Positions 53,027-62,547 are shown, numbered from the stretch's first letter. The stretch is DNA of 64,000 nucleotides from Acidimicrobiales bacterium (GCA_029247365.1 JAQWLJ010000047.1:35211-99210), one strand, 5' to 3'. The notes: a model not told the origin generated them from the sequence alone. Program-made: numbers and translations.

Positions 53027-53327
53027 GATGTGTCTCCAACTCTCCGGCCTGTGAGGGCATCAATCAGTGGCTGGCGCCGAACGTAGCCGACAGACTTTCG
53101 TGGCGACAGCGGAGCTCATTGAGTCGCAGCGTTCGAGGCCCGTTCGTGCCTTCGTCGGTCGATGCCAGAACCTCTGGTGCATTGGGGACCGGTACGCCGC
53201 AGGCTTCGTGCACCGCAGCTGACGCGGCGATGCAACACCCACCCCCTGAGCCGCTGTGACGGTCGACTGGTGACAAGTATTGCGGCACCGAACCTCCGCG
53301 GTTCGGTGAGAGCCCAACCTTGCCTTG

Positions 53328-54326
53328 TCAGTCGAGGTAGGCCTGCATGGCGATTGCGTCGCCCATTTTGACGAGGCCGGGGTGGTGACGCATGGCGAGG
53401 ATGCCGTCGATCGTGGCGCAGTAGTCGGCGGGCTCCACGCCAAGCCGGCGAGGTTCGTGAACGCGAGCGATCGGTTGACCGACTGCGATTGGATCGCCGA
53501 GCTCGACGAGCCACTCGATCAAGCCGTCGGTGCCGCCGATCACGTAGGGGTCGTCGGCCGAGACAACGATGCGCTGCGACGGCGGCCCGGTGAGTTCGCC
53601 GGCCAGCACCCCCCAATGGTGAAGAATATTTCGCACGCCTCGGTCGCAGATCTCGACGATCCATGGCCGGGTCGAGCCGGTGCCCCCCAACTCGGTGGTG
53701 ACGAATGGGAGTCCCGCTTCGGCGACGACGAGATCCCACATGCCGAGCATGTCGAGTTCGACGAGCTTTGTGACGAACGGCGCACGGAAGGCCTCGGCTG
53801 CAGCGACACCCCTCGCCTCGGCCGCGGTGTCGTCGAGCGCAAGCGATGACGCCATCGGGATGAACTCGAGTGTCGAGCCGCCATCGTGAATATCGAGTAC
53901 TGCGTCAGCCATCGGTAGCAGGGTGCGGGTGAAGTAGTCGGCGATTCGTTCGGTGTGGGTGCCGTTGGGACGGCCGGGGAACATCCGGTTGAGGTTGCCA
54001 TCATCGATCGGCGACGTTCGCTTGGCCGCGGCGAACGCCGGCTGGTTCATCGTTGGGACGATGATCACCCGGCCGGTGATCTCTGCTGGGTCAAGGGTGT
54101 TGGCGAGCTTGAGCAGTGAAAGCGGCCCCTGGTACTCGTCGCCGTGGTTGCCGCCGCTGAGGAGCGCAGTGGGACCATCACTGTTCTTGATGACAGCGAT
54201 CGGAATCATGACTGCGCCGTACGCAGCGTCGTCTCGGCTGTGGGGGAGCACGAGATGACCATGCTGTGTGCCGTCGGCGTCGTAGTCGATCGTGGTCGAG
54301 ATTGGTGATTGTGGGAGTGAGGTCAT
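53328..54326 (-). CDS. doeB: DoeB-like N-alpha-acetyl-diaminobutyrate deacetylase (AstE/AspA family)
   Basis: A 332-residue zinc-dependent deacylase. It begins SPISTTIDYDADGTQHGHL and continues RDDAAYGAVMIPIAVIKN, GGNHGDEYQGP (zinc His and Glu), SPIDDGNLNRMFPGRP, VLDIHDGG (zinc His) and FVTTELGGTG, very close to what is known of DoeB, which removes acetate from N-alpha-acetyl-diaminobutyrate in ectoine breakdown. No doeA, doeC or doeD nearby, so ectoine catabolism is likely completed elsewhere or the substrate differs. ATG 54326 has AAGGA about 8 bases upstream. Confidence 0.82.
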   Translation of the reverse strand: MTSLPQSPISTTIDYDADGTQHGHLVLPHSRDDAAYGAVMIPIAVIKNSDGPTALLSGGNHGDEYQGPLSLLKLANTLDPAEITGRVIIVPTMNQPAFAAAKRTSPIDDGNLNRMFPGRPNGTHTERIADYFTRTLLPMADAVLDIHDGGSTLEFIPMASSLALDDTAAEARGVAAAEAFRAPFVTKLVELDMLGMWDLVVAEAGLPFVTTELGGTGSTRPWIVEICDRGVRNILHHWGVLAGELTGPPSQRIVVSADDPYVIGGTDGLIEWLVELGDPIAVGQPIARVHEPRRLGVEPADYCATIDGILAMRHHPGLVKMGDAIAMQAYLD

Positions 54327-54497
54327 GGGATCAGTCCTTGACGAAGGTCTGTCGAGGGCTGGCGATGCGGCCGGCGTGCTCGTCGTGAGAGAAGTGCAGC
54401 GGCGGCCCATTGGTGTTCATGCCGGGTGGCTATCACACCCTGGTTGGCCACGCATCCCTTGGAGGTGTCACGCTCTGCTGGACCCCTGGGAGGATTC

Positions 54498-55979
54498 GTG
54501 ACCGACACCGCAACCGCAGTCGAACACCTCGATGTCGTGATTGTCGGTGCCGGTATCTCCGGCGTGGGCGGTGCCTACCACCTCACCACCCAGCGCCCAG
54601 GAACGAACTTCGTCGTTCTCGAGAATCAGGAGTCGTTCGGCGGCACGTGGATCACCCACACCTACCCCGGGATCCGGTCCGACTCCGACCTCCACACCTT
54701 CGGCTACCGTTTCAAGCCGTGGACCGGCGTACCGATTGCAAGCGCCGAAGAGATCCTCACCTACATGGGGGAGGTCATCGACGAGAACGAGCTTGCGTCG
54801 CACATCCGCTACCAGCACCAGATCGACACCGCCGAATGGTCGTCGGCTGACCGGCGCTGGACGCTTGGTGTTCGGCGCCTCGACACCGGCGAACACGTTG
54901 CGTTCACCTGCAACTTCCTTTGGATGTGTCAGGGCTATTACCGGCACTCCGCTGGCTACACCCCCGAATGGCCCGGCATGGATCGCTTCGATGGTCCGGT
55001 TGTCCACCCGCAGCTGTGGCCCGACGACCTCGAGTACGAGGGCAAGAACGTTGTCGTGATCGGGTCGGGCGCGACCGCCGCCACAATCGTCCCGGCGATG
55101 GCGGCAAAGACCAGCCACATCACCATGCTGCAGCGGTCGCCGACCTATTTCGCCGCAGGGCGAAACGAGAACGAGGTCGCGGTGATGCTGCGCGAACTCG
55201 ACATCGACGAGGAATGGGTGCACGAGATTGTTCGCCGCAAGATCCTTTTCGATCAGTCTCAGATCGCAGAAGCGGCGGTGTACTTCCCAGAGATGGTGAA
55301 GGATGAGCTCTACGGCCGCATGCGCGAATACCTCGGTGACGACTACGACATGGAACCGCACTTCGCGCCGTCGTACCGGCCCTGGCAGCAGCGGCTCGCC
55401 TTCGTCCCCGACGGCGACCTCTTCCAGGCGATCGCCGCAGGCGAAGCCTCAGTGGTCACCGACGAGATCGAGACAGTTACGGAGACCGGCATCGAGCTCG
55501 CCTCGGGCGAAACCCTCGACGCCGACATCATCGTCACCGCAACCGGCTTCGACCTCAACGTCCTCGGCGACATCGCCTTCACCATCGATGACGAACCGCT
55601 GACGTTTCACGACACGGTCACCTGGCGCGGCGCCATGTTCACCGGCATACCGAACATGCTCTGGGTGTTCGGCTATTTCCGAGCCAGCTGGACGTTGCGG
55701 GTCGACATGCTCGCTGACTTCATGGTCCGGTTACTGAATGAAATGGATCAGCGAGGCGCGTCGGTTGTCGTACCCGAGATCCCAGCGGCCGATGCCGACA
55801 TGCCGTTGGCGCCGTGGGTTGATCCTGAGAACTTCAACCCTGGCTACATCATGCGCGGCTTGCACCTGATGCCCCGCCAAGGTGACAAGCAGCCGTGGAT
55901 TCACACGCAGGACTACTGGCTCGACAAGGACGAACTGCCACAAGCACCGCTTGATGATGGCAGCCTGCGGTTCAGCTGA
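54498..55979 (+). CDS. flavin-containing (Baeyer-Villiger-like) monooxygenase
   Basis: A 493-residue NADPH/FAD monooxygenase. FAD motif GAGISG at 17-22, NADPH motif GSGATA near 190, and between them the type I Baeyer-Villiger fingerprint FDGPVVHPQLW (F-x-G-x3-H-x3-W, about 164-174). Also GTW and ATGFDLNVLGD. Such enzymes oxygenate ketones or heteroatoms. GTG 54498 has GGAGG 4 bases upstream; a longer frame from 54426 overlaps the promoter of the divergent doeB gene and is not favoured. No substrate is assigned. Confidence 0.9.
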   Translation: MTDTATAVEHLDVVIVGAGISGVGGAYHLTTQRPGTNFVVLENQESFGGTWITHTYPGIRSDSDLHTFGYRFKPWTGVPIASAEEILTYMGEVIDENELASHIRYQHQIDTAEWSSADRRWTLGVRRLDTGEHVAFTCNFLWMCQGYYRHSAGYTPEWPGMDRFDGPVVHPQLWPDDLEYEGKNVVVIGSGATAATIVPAMAAKTSHITMLQRSPTYFAAGRNENEVAVMLRELDIDEEWVHEIVRRKILFDQSQIAEAAVYFPEMVKDELYGRMREYLGDDYDMEPHFAPSYRPWQQRLAFVPDGDLFQAIAAGEASVVTDEIETVTETGIELASGETLDADIIVTATGFDLNVLGDIAFTIDDEPLTFHDTVTWRGAMFTGIPNMLWVFGYFRASWTLRVDMLADFMVRLLNEMDQRGASVVVPEIPAADADMPLAPWVDPENFNPGYIMRGLHLMPRQGDKQPWIHTQDYWLDKDELPQAPLDDGSLRFS

Positions 55980-56082
55980 CCTGGCATCGGAGCCGCCCAG
56001 GTCAGGCCTTGAAGGCATCCGCCGTCTGGACCGCAGAGATGATGCCTGAAGCGCCGCTTGAGCGCTGGCCGGGTGGCATTTC

Positions 56083-56916
56083 TTACTCGCCGCTGAAGCG
56101 CGGCGAACGCTTCTCAACGAAAGCGGCGGCAGCCTCTCGGTGATCGGCGCTCGACATTGTGCGCACCATGTTGGTGGCTTCGGCGTCGAGGGCGGTGACC
56201 AGATCGGCGCTGGTCGCGCGGTTGATGTTCTCCTTCATGTACCGCATTGCGATCGGCGCATTGGAGGCGATCTCGTGGCAGTAGTGCAGCGCGGCTGTAG
56301 CGAAGCCGTCATTAGGGAGCACCTTGTTGACCAGGCCCAGGTCGGCTGCCTCTGCCGCCGACAGCCGGGGTGACGTGTAGTACAGCTCTTTGGCCTTCGC
56401 CGGGCCGAGTAGTTGGGTGAGGAACCAGCTACCGCCGAAGTCACCCGATGCCCCAACGTTCGCGAACGCGGTGACGAGGATCGCCCGTTCAGCTGCCAGA
56501 CGGACATCGGCCGACAGCGCGATCGACAGTCCTGCGCCAGCAGCCGCGCCCGGAAGTGCGGCGATAGTCGGCTTGGGGAGCTCGTGGATCGCTGCGCTCA
56601 CCCATCGTTGGCGTAGACGAAGGTACGCGACCCGGTCGTCGTAGGCGGTCGGTTGGCCATCACGGGCCTGGCTGCTCTGGTTGGCCTCGTTCATGCCCTT
56701 GACGTCGCCGCCTGCGCAGAACGCGCCCCCTTCACCGGTGATCAGCACGACCCGGATCTCCGGGTCGGTTGCAAACATCGGGATGACCTGTCGGAAGCCG
56801 TGGTACATCGCGTTGCTCAGCGCGTTGCGACGCTCGGGACGGTTGAAGGTGATCACCCCAACGTTGCCCTCGCGGCGAGCAAGGAGGTCGTCGGTTCCGG
56901 TGTCGATCTCGGTCAT
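56083..56916 (-). CDS. enoyl-CoA hydratase/isomerase (crotonase) family protein
   Basis: A 277-residue crotonase-fold protein: ITFNRPERRNALSNAM, oxyanion-hole glycines in FCAGGDVKGM and PGAAAGAGLSIALS, then FANVGASGDFGGSWFL and a normal C-terminal helix ending PRFSGE. The two catalytic Glu of true hydratases are replaced in the SGDFGG region, as in a common actinobacterial subgroup with an Asp there, so the reaction is uncertain. ATG has AGGA 8 bases upstream. It follows the acyl-CoA dehydrogenase-like gene by 21 bases on the same strand. Confidence 0.9.
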   Translation of the reverse strand: MTEIDTGTDDLLARREGNVGVITFNRPERRNALSNAMYHGFRQVIPMFATDPEIRVVLITGEGGAFCAGGDVKGMNEANQSSQARDGQPTAYDDRVAYLRLRQRWVSAAIHELPKPTIAALPGAAAGAGLSIALSADVRLAAERAILVTAFANVGASGDFGGSWFLTQLLGPAKAKELYYTSPRLSAAEAADLGLVNKVLPNDGFATAALHYCHEIASNAPIAMRYMKENINRATSADLVTALDAEATNMVRTMSSADHREAAAAFVEKRSPRFSGE

Positions 56917-56937
56917 GGTGAGATCCTCACACGTCCG

Positions 56938-58146
56938 TCAGAAGGCATCCAGGTCGATGCCGAGCGCGAGGCGCCCGACCTGGTGGGTGACGCGGTCTCG
57001 GTGGACGTTGATGTGCAACGGCATGGCCCGGAAGTCGCGCTGTCGCCGAGCGAACGTGCCGCCTTCGCGCAGCCCGTTGCCGCCCTGGACCCGGGTGAGC
57101 AAGTCCATTGCTTGCGACAGTTGGTCGACCGCCATCGACACGATCGCCTGCTGGCGAAAGTAGTCGGCGGTCTCGGGGACGATCCGCGCCTCGATGCGCC
57201 GGTCGACCTCGCAACACGCCTCGGTGACGGCCGCCCGCGCCGAGGCGATCAGCGACATCGCTTCACCGAGATTGACCTGGACGGTCGGCCGCTCGACCAT
57301 CTTCGATCCCATGATCGCCTTTCGCGTTCGGCTCTCGTCCGCAATCTCGGCCAGCGCTCGGCGGACCACGCCGATGGCCATCCAGCCGAGCATGAGATCG
57401 GAGATGCCGACCCAGTCCTCGCGGTACCGATGGTTGATCACCGGTACGACACGCAGGCTCTCGGCCCGGTTCGCCCCGAACCACGTCACACAGCGGTCGA
57501 GGGGAACGCAAACTGCGTCGTAGTGGATGTCGTCGGTGGCGGACGCCCGCAGCCCGGAGCCGTCCCAGGTCGGGTCGATACGTACACCCGGCGACTCGTT
57601 GCGCACCATCGAGAAACGGAGATCGAGCGGCTCGACACGGTTGCCGCGCTCATCGGCAACCGCGAACACGACCCCGCACCAGTCGCCGTAGGCGGCCCCG
57701 GTTGCGAACGAACCCCGACCGGTGAGGACGACGTCGTCTCCGTCGATACGGCCGTACACCCCCGAGCCCGCGCCGGCCGGGAACGACACCCACTCGCCGG
57801 CCGTGATCAGATCGGTCAACAGGTCGGCGTGGTCGGGGCCGAGCGTTCCGGCGAAGAGGTGGAATACGCACTGGTGGTTCCACTGTGTCCACGCCGTACT
57901 TGGGCAGCGGGCAGCGATCGCCTCGAGTTCACGGCCGATCGAGAGCATGGGTGCCTCGAGTCCTGCGATCTCGCGGCTTGCGGGCAGGCGCATGACATCA
58001 CTGCTTTTCAGTGCATCGATGACCGCAGGATCGATGCGGCGGGACACGTCGGCGTCCTCAGCCTGCCTGTCGATCAGGTCGAGTAACGGCGCAACGACCA
58101 GTTCGTTGGTTGGCGCGGGCAGGAACTCGTCGACGGGCGAGTTCAC
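56938..58146 (-). CDS. acyl-CoA dehydrogenase-like / group D flavin monooxygenase protein
   Basis: A 402-residue member of the acyl-CoA dehydrogenase fold closest in pattern to HsaA-type flavin monooxygenases: STAWTQWNHQCVF, GSGVYGRIDGDDVVLTG, GSGLRASATDDIHYDAV and C-terminal RVQGGNGLREGGTFARRQRD. No catalytic Glu of classical dehydrogenases can be placed with confidence. It may hydroxylate an aromatic or steroid ring or oxidise an acyl-CoA. GTG 58146 gives MNSPVDEFLP; the longer frame adds 43 Arg-rich residues. Upstream of the enoyl-CoA hydratase gene in one operon. Confidence 0.82.
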   Translation of the reverse strand: MNSPVDEFLPAPTNELVVAPLLDLIDRQAEDADVSRRIDPAVIDALKSSDVMRLPASREIAGLEAPMLSIGRELEAIAARCPSTAWTQWNHQCVFHLFAGTLGPDHADLLTDLITAGEWVSFPAGAGSGVYGRIDGDDVVLTGRGSFATGAAYGDWCGVVFAVADERGNRVEPLDLRFSMVRNESPGVRIDPTWDGSGLRASATDDIHYDAVCVPLDRCVTWFGANRAESLRVVPVINHRYREDWVGISDLMLGWMAIGVVRRALAEIADESRTRKAIMGSKMVERPTVQVNLGEAMSLIASARAAVTEACCEVDRRIEARIVPETADYFRQQAIVSMAVDQLSQAMDLLTRVQGGNGLREGGTFARRQRDFRAMPLHINVHRDRVTHQVGRLALGIDLDAF

Positions 58147-58331
58147 GCGCCAACCTTGCCGTGATCGGAGTCGTGCTTGCCGATTGCGTTCGCACCGGTG
58201 TGCATCATCGGGCCAGTCTCGCGCATCGGCTGCACGTGCGGGCTGGTCCGGGGGTCTGGACTCGTCGGCGATCACGTCCAGTCGGAATCGATCCGGTACG
58301 GTCGCACGGCGTGAGCGAAGGGGAGTCAGCC

Positions 58332-59591
58332 ATGTTGCTGCCAGGGGTGCTCGACGGCATCAAGATCGTCGAGTTCAGCCAAAATGCGGCGATCCCGCAC
58401 TGTGCTCGCCTGCTCGCTGGGCTCGGCGCCGATGTCGTCAAGGTCGAACCGCCGGCGGGCGACGCCATGCGATACCTCGCCCCGATCGGTGGCGAAGGGC
58501 GCGCCTTCCTCACCACCAACCCTGGCAAGCGGGCCATTGCGCTCGATTTGGCCTCGCCCGAGGCGCCCTCGGTTGTCGACAGGCTGTTCGCGTGGGCCGA
58601 TGTTGCGCTGGTTGCCATGAAGCCGACCGATCTCGAGCGTTATGGTCTCGACTGGGATCACGCCCAAACGGTGAACCCGCAACTCATCCACCTCACCCAC
58701 ACCGCGCTCGGGCCCGAGGGGCCAGCTGCCCATCATGGTGGGTACGACGTGTTGGTACAGGGTCGAAGCGGCATCGGTTGGACGATGAACCGAACCCGGG
58801 AGGGCACACCACAGTCAACCCGCCCCGCAGTCAACGACTATGGCACGGGCATGGTGTCGGCCTTCGCGGTTATGGCCGGACTCCGGCACCGCGACCAGAC
58901 TGGTGAAGGTCAGCGCATCGACACCTCGCTGCTCGGTACCGCGATGAGCCTGTCTACCCCGACGGTCGCCTGGTTTGAGCACGACGCCGAGGGCTACGAG
59001 AAGCTGCAAGAGGAGATAGACGTACTTCGACTTGGCGGCCTGAGCTTTGAGGAACAGCGGGCCCATTACGAGCGCCGGGTCGAGGCCGCAGGCGGTGCCT
59101 TTCGGTTGTACTTCCGTCACTACCGCACGGCCGACGGACTGGTATCCGTCGCCGGCCTGTCAAAGCACCTCTATGTGAAGCTCCACGAAGCGACCGGTAT
59201 CGCGGCGCCACCGCGCATGACGATTGACGACGCGTTCCTGACTGTCGTCGATGAAATGGAGACGTTCTTCGCGGCGCGCACGAGCGGGGAACTCCTTGAA
59301 CTGCTCGAGTCCCACGGCTACCCGTGCGGTCCGTACAACATGCCGCACGAGGCGGTATTCGACGAACAGGTTCGCGCCAACGACTTCGTCGTCGAACTCG
59401 AACACCCCCGCATCGGCCGGTACGCCACAAGCGGCATGCCCCTCCGAATGGAAAAGTCACGCGCCGAGGTCCGCGGCCCGAGTCCACGGTTGGGCGAGCA
59501 CACCCGCGAAGTAATGGCCGAACTTGGCCTCGACGACTCGACTATCAATGCGTTGCATGCAGCGGGCGTGGTGACGTCCCTCGACGACTAG
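58332..59591 (+). CDS. family III (CaiB/BaiF) CoA transferase
   Basis: A 419-residue CoA transferase. It starts LDGIKIVEFSQNAAIPHCARLLAGLGADVVKVEPP, read in parts, with catalytic Asp169 in VNDYGTGMVSAFAVMAGL, then HRDQTGEGQRIDTSL. This exchanges CoA between organic acids and often serves catabolism of racemic or bile-acid-like acids. ATG 58332 has AGGGGAG 6 bases upstream; a GTG at 58311, preceded by TACGGT at 8 bases, is an alternative. Convergent with the sulfotransferase, overlapping it by 4 bases. Confidence 0.9.
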   Translation: MLLPGVLDGIKIVEFSQNAAIPHCARLLAGLGADVVKVEPPAGDAMRYLAPIGGEGRAFLTTNPGKRAIALDLASPEAPSVVDRLFAWADVALVAMKPTDLERYGLDWDHAQTVNPQLIHLTHTALGPEGPAAHHGGYDVLVQGRSGIGWTMNRTREGTPQSTRPAVNDYGTGMVSAFAVMAGLRHRDQTGEGQRIDTSLLGTAMSLSTPTVAWFEHDAEGYEKLQEEIDVLRLGGLSFEEQRAHYERRVEAAGGAFRLYFRHYRTADGLVSVAGLSKHLYVKLHEATGIAAPPRMTIDDAFLTVVDEMETFFAARTSGELLELLESHGYPCGPYNMPHEAVFDEQVRANDFVVELEHPRIGRYATSGMPLRMEKSRAEVRGPSPRLGEHTREVMAELGLDDSTINALHAAGVVTSLDD

Positions 59592-60211
59592 TCGGCGGGG
59601 CGCTCGGCCTTCCGTTCCTCACGGCGCTGCAGGAACTGCTCTCGCGTGTTGACGTGGGGATAGGGCTCGTCGGGCACGGGGAGCCCAAGTCGATCACATA
59701 TCGGTTCCCATCCATCGCCGGGCTCGTACACGAGCAGCCGATCGGCTGGCACTGCGTCGATGACCCCCTCGTTGTGACGCCGGGCCGCCTCGATTGTTGC
59801 CTCGCGGTCAGCCCAGTCTGGCGTGAAGTCATTGCGGATCGCATGCCACATGCGCCTGAACGCAAGCGCTTCGTCGCTGCCGTCGTTTTCGACGTCGGGG
59901 AGGATCGTCGACGATGCGCTGTCGTACCAGCGATCGAGAGGACGATGGCTGAGCAGCACCAGCGCATCGGGGAACGCCTCGCTCAGCGGCCCCCAGAACG
60001 CCGCCCCCGGCCAGTCGACGATCGCCTCAAAGTCGGCCAGCAACTCGTGCCAGTTGACGGATTTGCCGACCGCAGCCCGGTACCAGGCATCGACGTGACC
60101 CTGCGCGCCGACCTCCATCATGTGATAGCACCGCCCGCCAAACAGCTTCTCGAGGGCGAACTTGAGCGACAGCGTTCCGGTTCGGCCCAAGCCGGCACCG
60201 ACGACCCTCAT
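59588..60211 (-). CDS. sulfotransferase-family protein
   Basis: A 207-residue protein of the Sulfotransfer_4 type. It opens with MRVVGAGLGRTGTLSLKFAL, where GRTGTLSLK is the 5'-phosphosulfate-binding loop, and has VLLSHRPLDRWYDS (3'-phosphate region) and a C-terminal LLVYEPGDGWEPICDRLGLP. It would transfer sulfate from PAPS to an alcohol, or act on a lipid. No PAPS-synthesis genes nearby. The ATG overlaps the stop of the upstream SCO6745-like gene by 4 bases (ATGA). Confidence 0.88.
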   Translation of the reverse strand: MRVVGAGLGRTGTLSLKFALEKLFGGRCYHMMEVGAQGHVDAWYRAAVGKSVNWHELLADFEAIVDWPGAAFWGPLSEAFPDALVLLSHRPLDRWYDSASSTILPDVENDGSDEALAFRRMWHAIRNDFTPDWADREATIEAARRHNEGVIDAVPADRLLVYEPGDGWEPICDRLGLPVPDEPYPHVNTREQFLQRREERKAERPAD

Positions 60212-61074
60212 CGGCCACTCCTCATTACCGCGAATGCGCCGCCCTCGATCAGTGCCTTGCGGACCGGCCGAAGCAGGTCGAGCAGCCGCTGCGTGTCGGC
60301 TGCACCGAGTGCGGCGACCAGCGGAGCCGATGCCTGATCGGTGGCATGTTCGATCGCCTCGCGGAAGACTCTGCCTTCACTGGTGAAGGTGCCGTCATCG
60401 GCAAGCAACCCACGGGTGTGCAAGCGCTTGTGCCCTGCGTCGTAGTCGACATCGCTCCACAGCCGGGTGGATTTGAGTGCTGCGAGCGGGACCTGGCCGG
60501 TGGCCGCGTGCAACAGGAGTGCCTCGACCGGATCGACCGATGCTGCAACCAACGCGGCAACGTGGACATCGCCGCGCCACTCACGGATGACGGTGACCCG
60601 CTGCCACAGCCGCTCCCACGGATCATCGGGTTCGGGGACGGCCCGGTTGCCGGCTGCGAGTGGTCGGCCGGCGTCGCCGATGCTGTCGATCATCCGGCCC
60701 GCAAGCGCAGTGGTCTCGGCGATTTCGGCGGTATCGAGCGCGTCACCAGCGAGCCGGCGAAGCACACGCCCAGCAGCTCGCATACGGGCGGTTTGGATGA
60801 CGGCTGGGGGTGCGATCGACCAGGCATCGGGTAGTGCTGCCTCCGCCATGAAAGGTGGGAAGTTGAAGAAGGTTGCAACCACGACTTCGGCCGGGACGGC
60901 CCCAAGCGCGGCACCTCGGCTGGCGAAGTAGTGGTGCGACGCCGGTAAGCCGAGGGCCTCGTATTCCTCGGTCGCCTCGGCGGCAAAATAGATGAAGCCG
61001 TGGACAGGCCCCACCATCGTGTTGAGCTTGGCGGACAACTCTGTGTGCAGCACGACCGGGCTTACTCGCTCCAA
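60208..61074 (-). CDS. SCO6745-family protein
   Basis: A 288-residue actinobacterial protein of unknown function: GPVHGFIYFAAEATEEYEALGL, HHYFASRGAALGAV, VATFFNFPPFM, and a C-terminal winged-helix-like half (LHTRGLLADDGTFTSEGRVFREAIEHATD, read in parts). It may bind DNA or a ligand; no catalytic motif seen. ATG 61074 overlaps the end of the upstream LLM gene by 13 bases; a GTG a few codons later is possible. Part of an LLM-SCO6745-sulfotransferase unit. Confidence 0.85.
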   Translation of the reverse strand: MERVSPVVLHTELSAKLNTMVGPVHGFIYFAAEATEEYEALGLPASHHYFASRGAALGAVPAEVVVATFFNFPPFMAEAALPDAWSIAPPAVIQTARMRAAGRVLRRLAGDALDTAEIAETTALAGRMIDSIGDAGRPLAAGNRAVPEPDDPWERLWQRVTVIREWRGDVHVAALVAASVDPVEALLLHAATGQVPLAALKSTRLWSDVDYDAGHKRLHTRGLLADDGTFTSEGRVFREAIEHATDQASAPLVAALGAADTQRLLDLLRPVRKALIEGGAFAVMRSGR

Positions 61075-62093
61075 GCCTTCAGCTTCTCAAACGTTGCGAG
61101 CGAGTCGGGGCCAACCGCGTTGACGTTGAGGTGGGTGACGCCAACCTCTTTGAACACCTGGAGCCGTTCACGCACGAAGCCCTCGTCGCCGATCAGCGCC
61201 GAGAGGTCGATGTACTCCTCCGGTACCGCCGCCATCGCTTCGGCCCGCTTTCCCGACAGGAAGAGGTCTTGGATCTCTTCGGCTTCCTGCTCCCAGCCGT
61301 AGCGCTTGAAGAGGTCGTTGTAGAAGTTCTTGCCCTTGGCGCCCATACCGCCGACATAAAAGCCGATCAGGCCGCGTGCCTGGTCGCGGGCTTCTTGGAT
61401 GTGGTCGCCTTTGCCGATGGCGACGAAGCCGCCAGCGATGATCTCGAGTGGTTTCTTCTCGGGGTCGCGTTTGGCCGCCCCGGCGGCGAGTGCATCACCC
61501 CAGACATCTTGAAAACGGTCGGGCACAAAGTGGATGGTTTGCCAGATGTCGGCGATCTCGGCGGTGAGTTCGACGTTCTTCGGGCCGATCGACGCGATCC
61601 CGACGCGGATGTCGTTCGCTGGTGGGCGGTCCATAAAGCGGATCGGCTTGCCGAGCCCAGTGCCACCGTCGAACGGCAAAGTGTACGCCTTGCCGTCGTG
61701 GGTGAGCTTGTCACCGCTCCACACCTTGCGGCAGATCTCGATCGTGTCGCGGGTGCGCGCCATCGGCTTCTCGAACGGCACGCCGTGCCAACCCTCGATG
61801 ACCTGAGGACCCGACGTACCGAGGCCGAGGATGAAACGACCCCCTGAGAGCGCGTCGAGCGTCGCCGCCGTCTGGGCGATGAGGGCTGGGCTGCGGGAGT
61901 AGAGCGGGATGATGCCGGTCATCAGTTCAACCCGTTCGGTTTTCGCTGCGACGTAGCCGAGGGTCGAGATGAGGTCGTAGCCGTAGATCTCCGCACCCCA
62001 GATGAGGTCGACGCCAGCCGACTCGAGGTCCTGCGCCTGTTGGGCGAGACGCTGGGGGTCGCCGTTGAAACCGATGGTTGTGCTGATCTTCAT
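61062..62093 (-). CDS. LLM-class F420-dependent oxidoreductase
   Basis: A 343-residue luciferase-like protein: MKISTTIGFNGD, WGAEIYGYDLISTLGYVAA, LMTGIIPLYSRSPALIAQTA, LDALSGGRFILGLGTSGPQV, then GWHGVPFEKPM and VRVGIASIGPKNVELTAEI-like segments. It resembles the F420-dependent group common with SCO6745 and sulfotransferase genes in actinobacteria. Reduces or oxidises an unknown small molecule. ATG start. Probably the first gene of a three-gene operon. Confidence 0.9.
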   Translation of the reverse strand: MKISTTIGFNGDPQRLAQQAQDLESAGVDLIWGAEIYGYDLISTLGYVAAKTERVELMTGIIPLYSRSPALIAQTAATLDALSGGRFILGLGTSGPQVIEGWHGVPFEKPMARTRDTIEICRKVWSGDKLTHDGKAYTLPFDGGTGLGKPIRFMDRPPANDIRVGIASIGPKNVELTAEIADIWQTIHFVPDRFQDVWGDALAAGAAKRDPEKKPLEIIAGGFVAIGKGDHIQEARDQARGLIGFYVGGMGAKGKNFYNDLFKRYGWEQEAEEIQDLFLSGKRAEAMAAVPEEYIDLSALIGDEGFVRERLQVFKEVGVTHLNVNAVGPDSLATFEKLKAWSE

Positions 62094-62133
62094 GGCCCCA
62101 TCTTGGCCGAGGGGACTGGCCAGCGACGAACCG

Positions 62134-62547
62134 TCAGTCGGTGCGGTCGGCGAACCAGGGACGCAGCGACGCGACCATCTCCTCGGGGAAGCGCACCGGC
62201 TTACCGTCGTTGGTGATCAGCGCGGCGCGCAGATCTTGCGTGGCGATGGTCTCGTCGCCTCGCACGATGCGCTGGCGCCACGTCGATGTGACGCGACGGA
62301 ACTCGAGCACTTCGGTCTCGACAACGAGGTCGTCGAGCGCTTCGGCCATACCCAGGAACTTGGTGTTGATCTCCGACACGACGATCGAATGGCCGTCGGC
62401 TCGCATCTCGGCGAGTGAATAGCCGGCCTCCATCAGCAGCTCAACGCGAGCCGCTTCGAAGTACGAGATGTACACGGCGTGGTTGACGTGGTTGTACGGA
62501 TCGAGCTCACCGAAGCGAACCCGGATGTTCATCTCGTGCACGGTCAT
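62134..62547 (-). CDS. 4HBT-type acyl-CoA thioesterase
   Basis: A 137-residue hotdog thioesterase. The family motif VRFGELDPYNHVNHAVYISYFEAARVEL, read in parts, contains the catalytic Asp and Asn/His positions of 4-hydroxybenzoyl-CoA-type enzymes; then VSEINTKFLGMAEALDDL. ATG 62547 (MTVHEM) was chosen: a much longer frame upstream is antisense to the DUF808 gene. TACACT lies 9 bases upstream. Divergent from DUF808. Confidence 0.9.
   Translation of the reverse strand: MTVHEMNIRVRFGELDPYNHVNHAVYISYFEAARVELLMEAGYSLAEMRADGHSIVVSEINTKFLGMAEALDDLVVETEVLEFRRVTSTWRQRIVRGDETIATQDLRAALITNDGKPVRFPEEMVASLRPWFADRTD

Noticed and set aside
57140..57300. Second whole catabolic operon on plus strand within the acyl-CoA dehydrogenase-like gene
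   Set aside because: The plus-strand frames are shadows of the minus-strand gene without recognisable motifs.
56653..58086. 477-codon plus-strand frame
   Set aside because: Antisense to the crotonase and acyl-CoA dehydrogenase-like genes; no domain, unusual His/Arg-rich composition.
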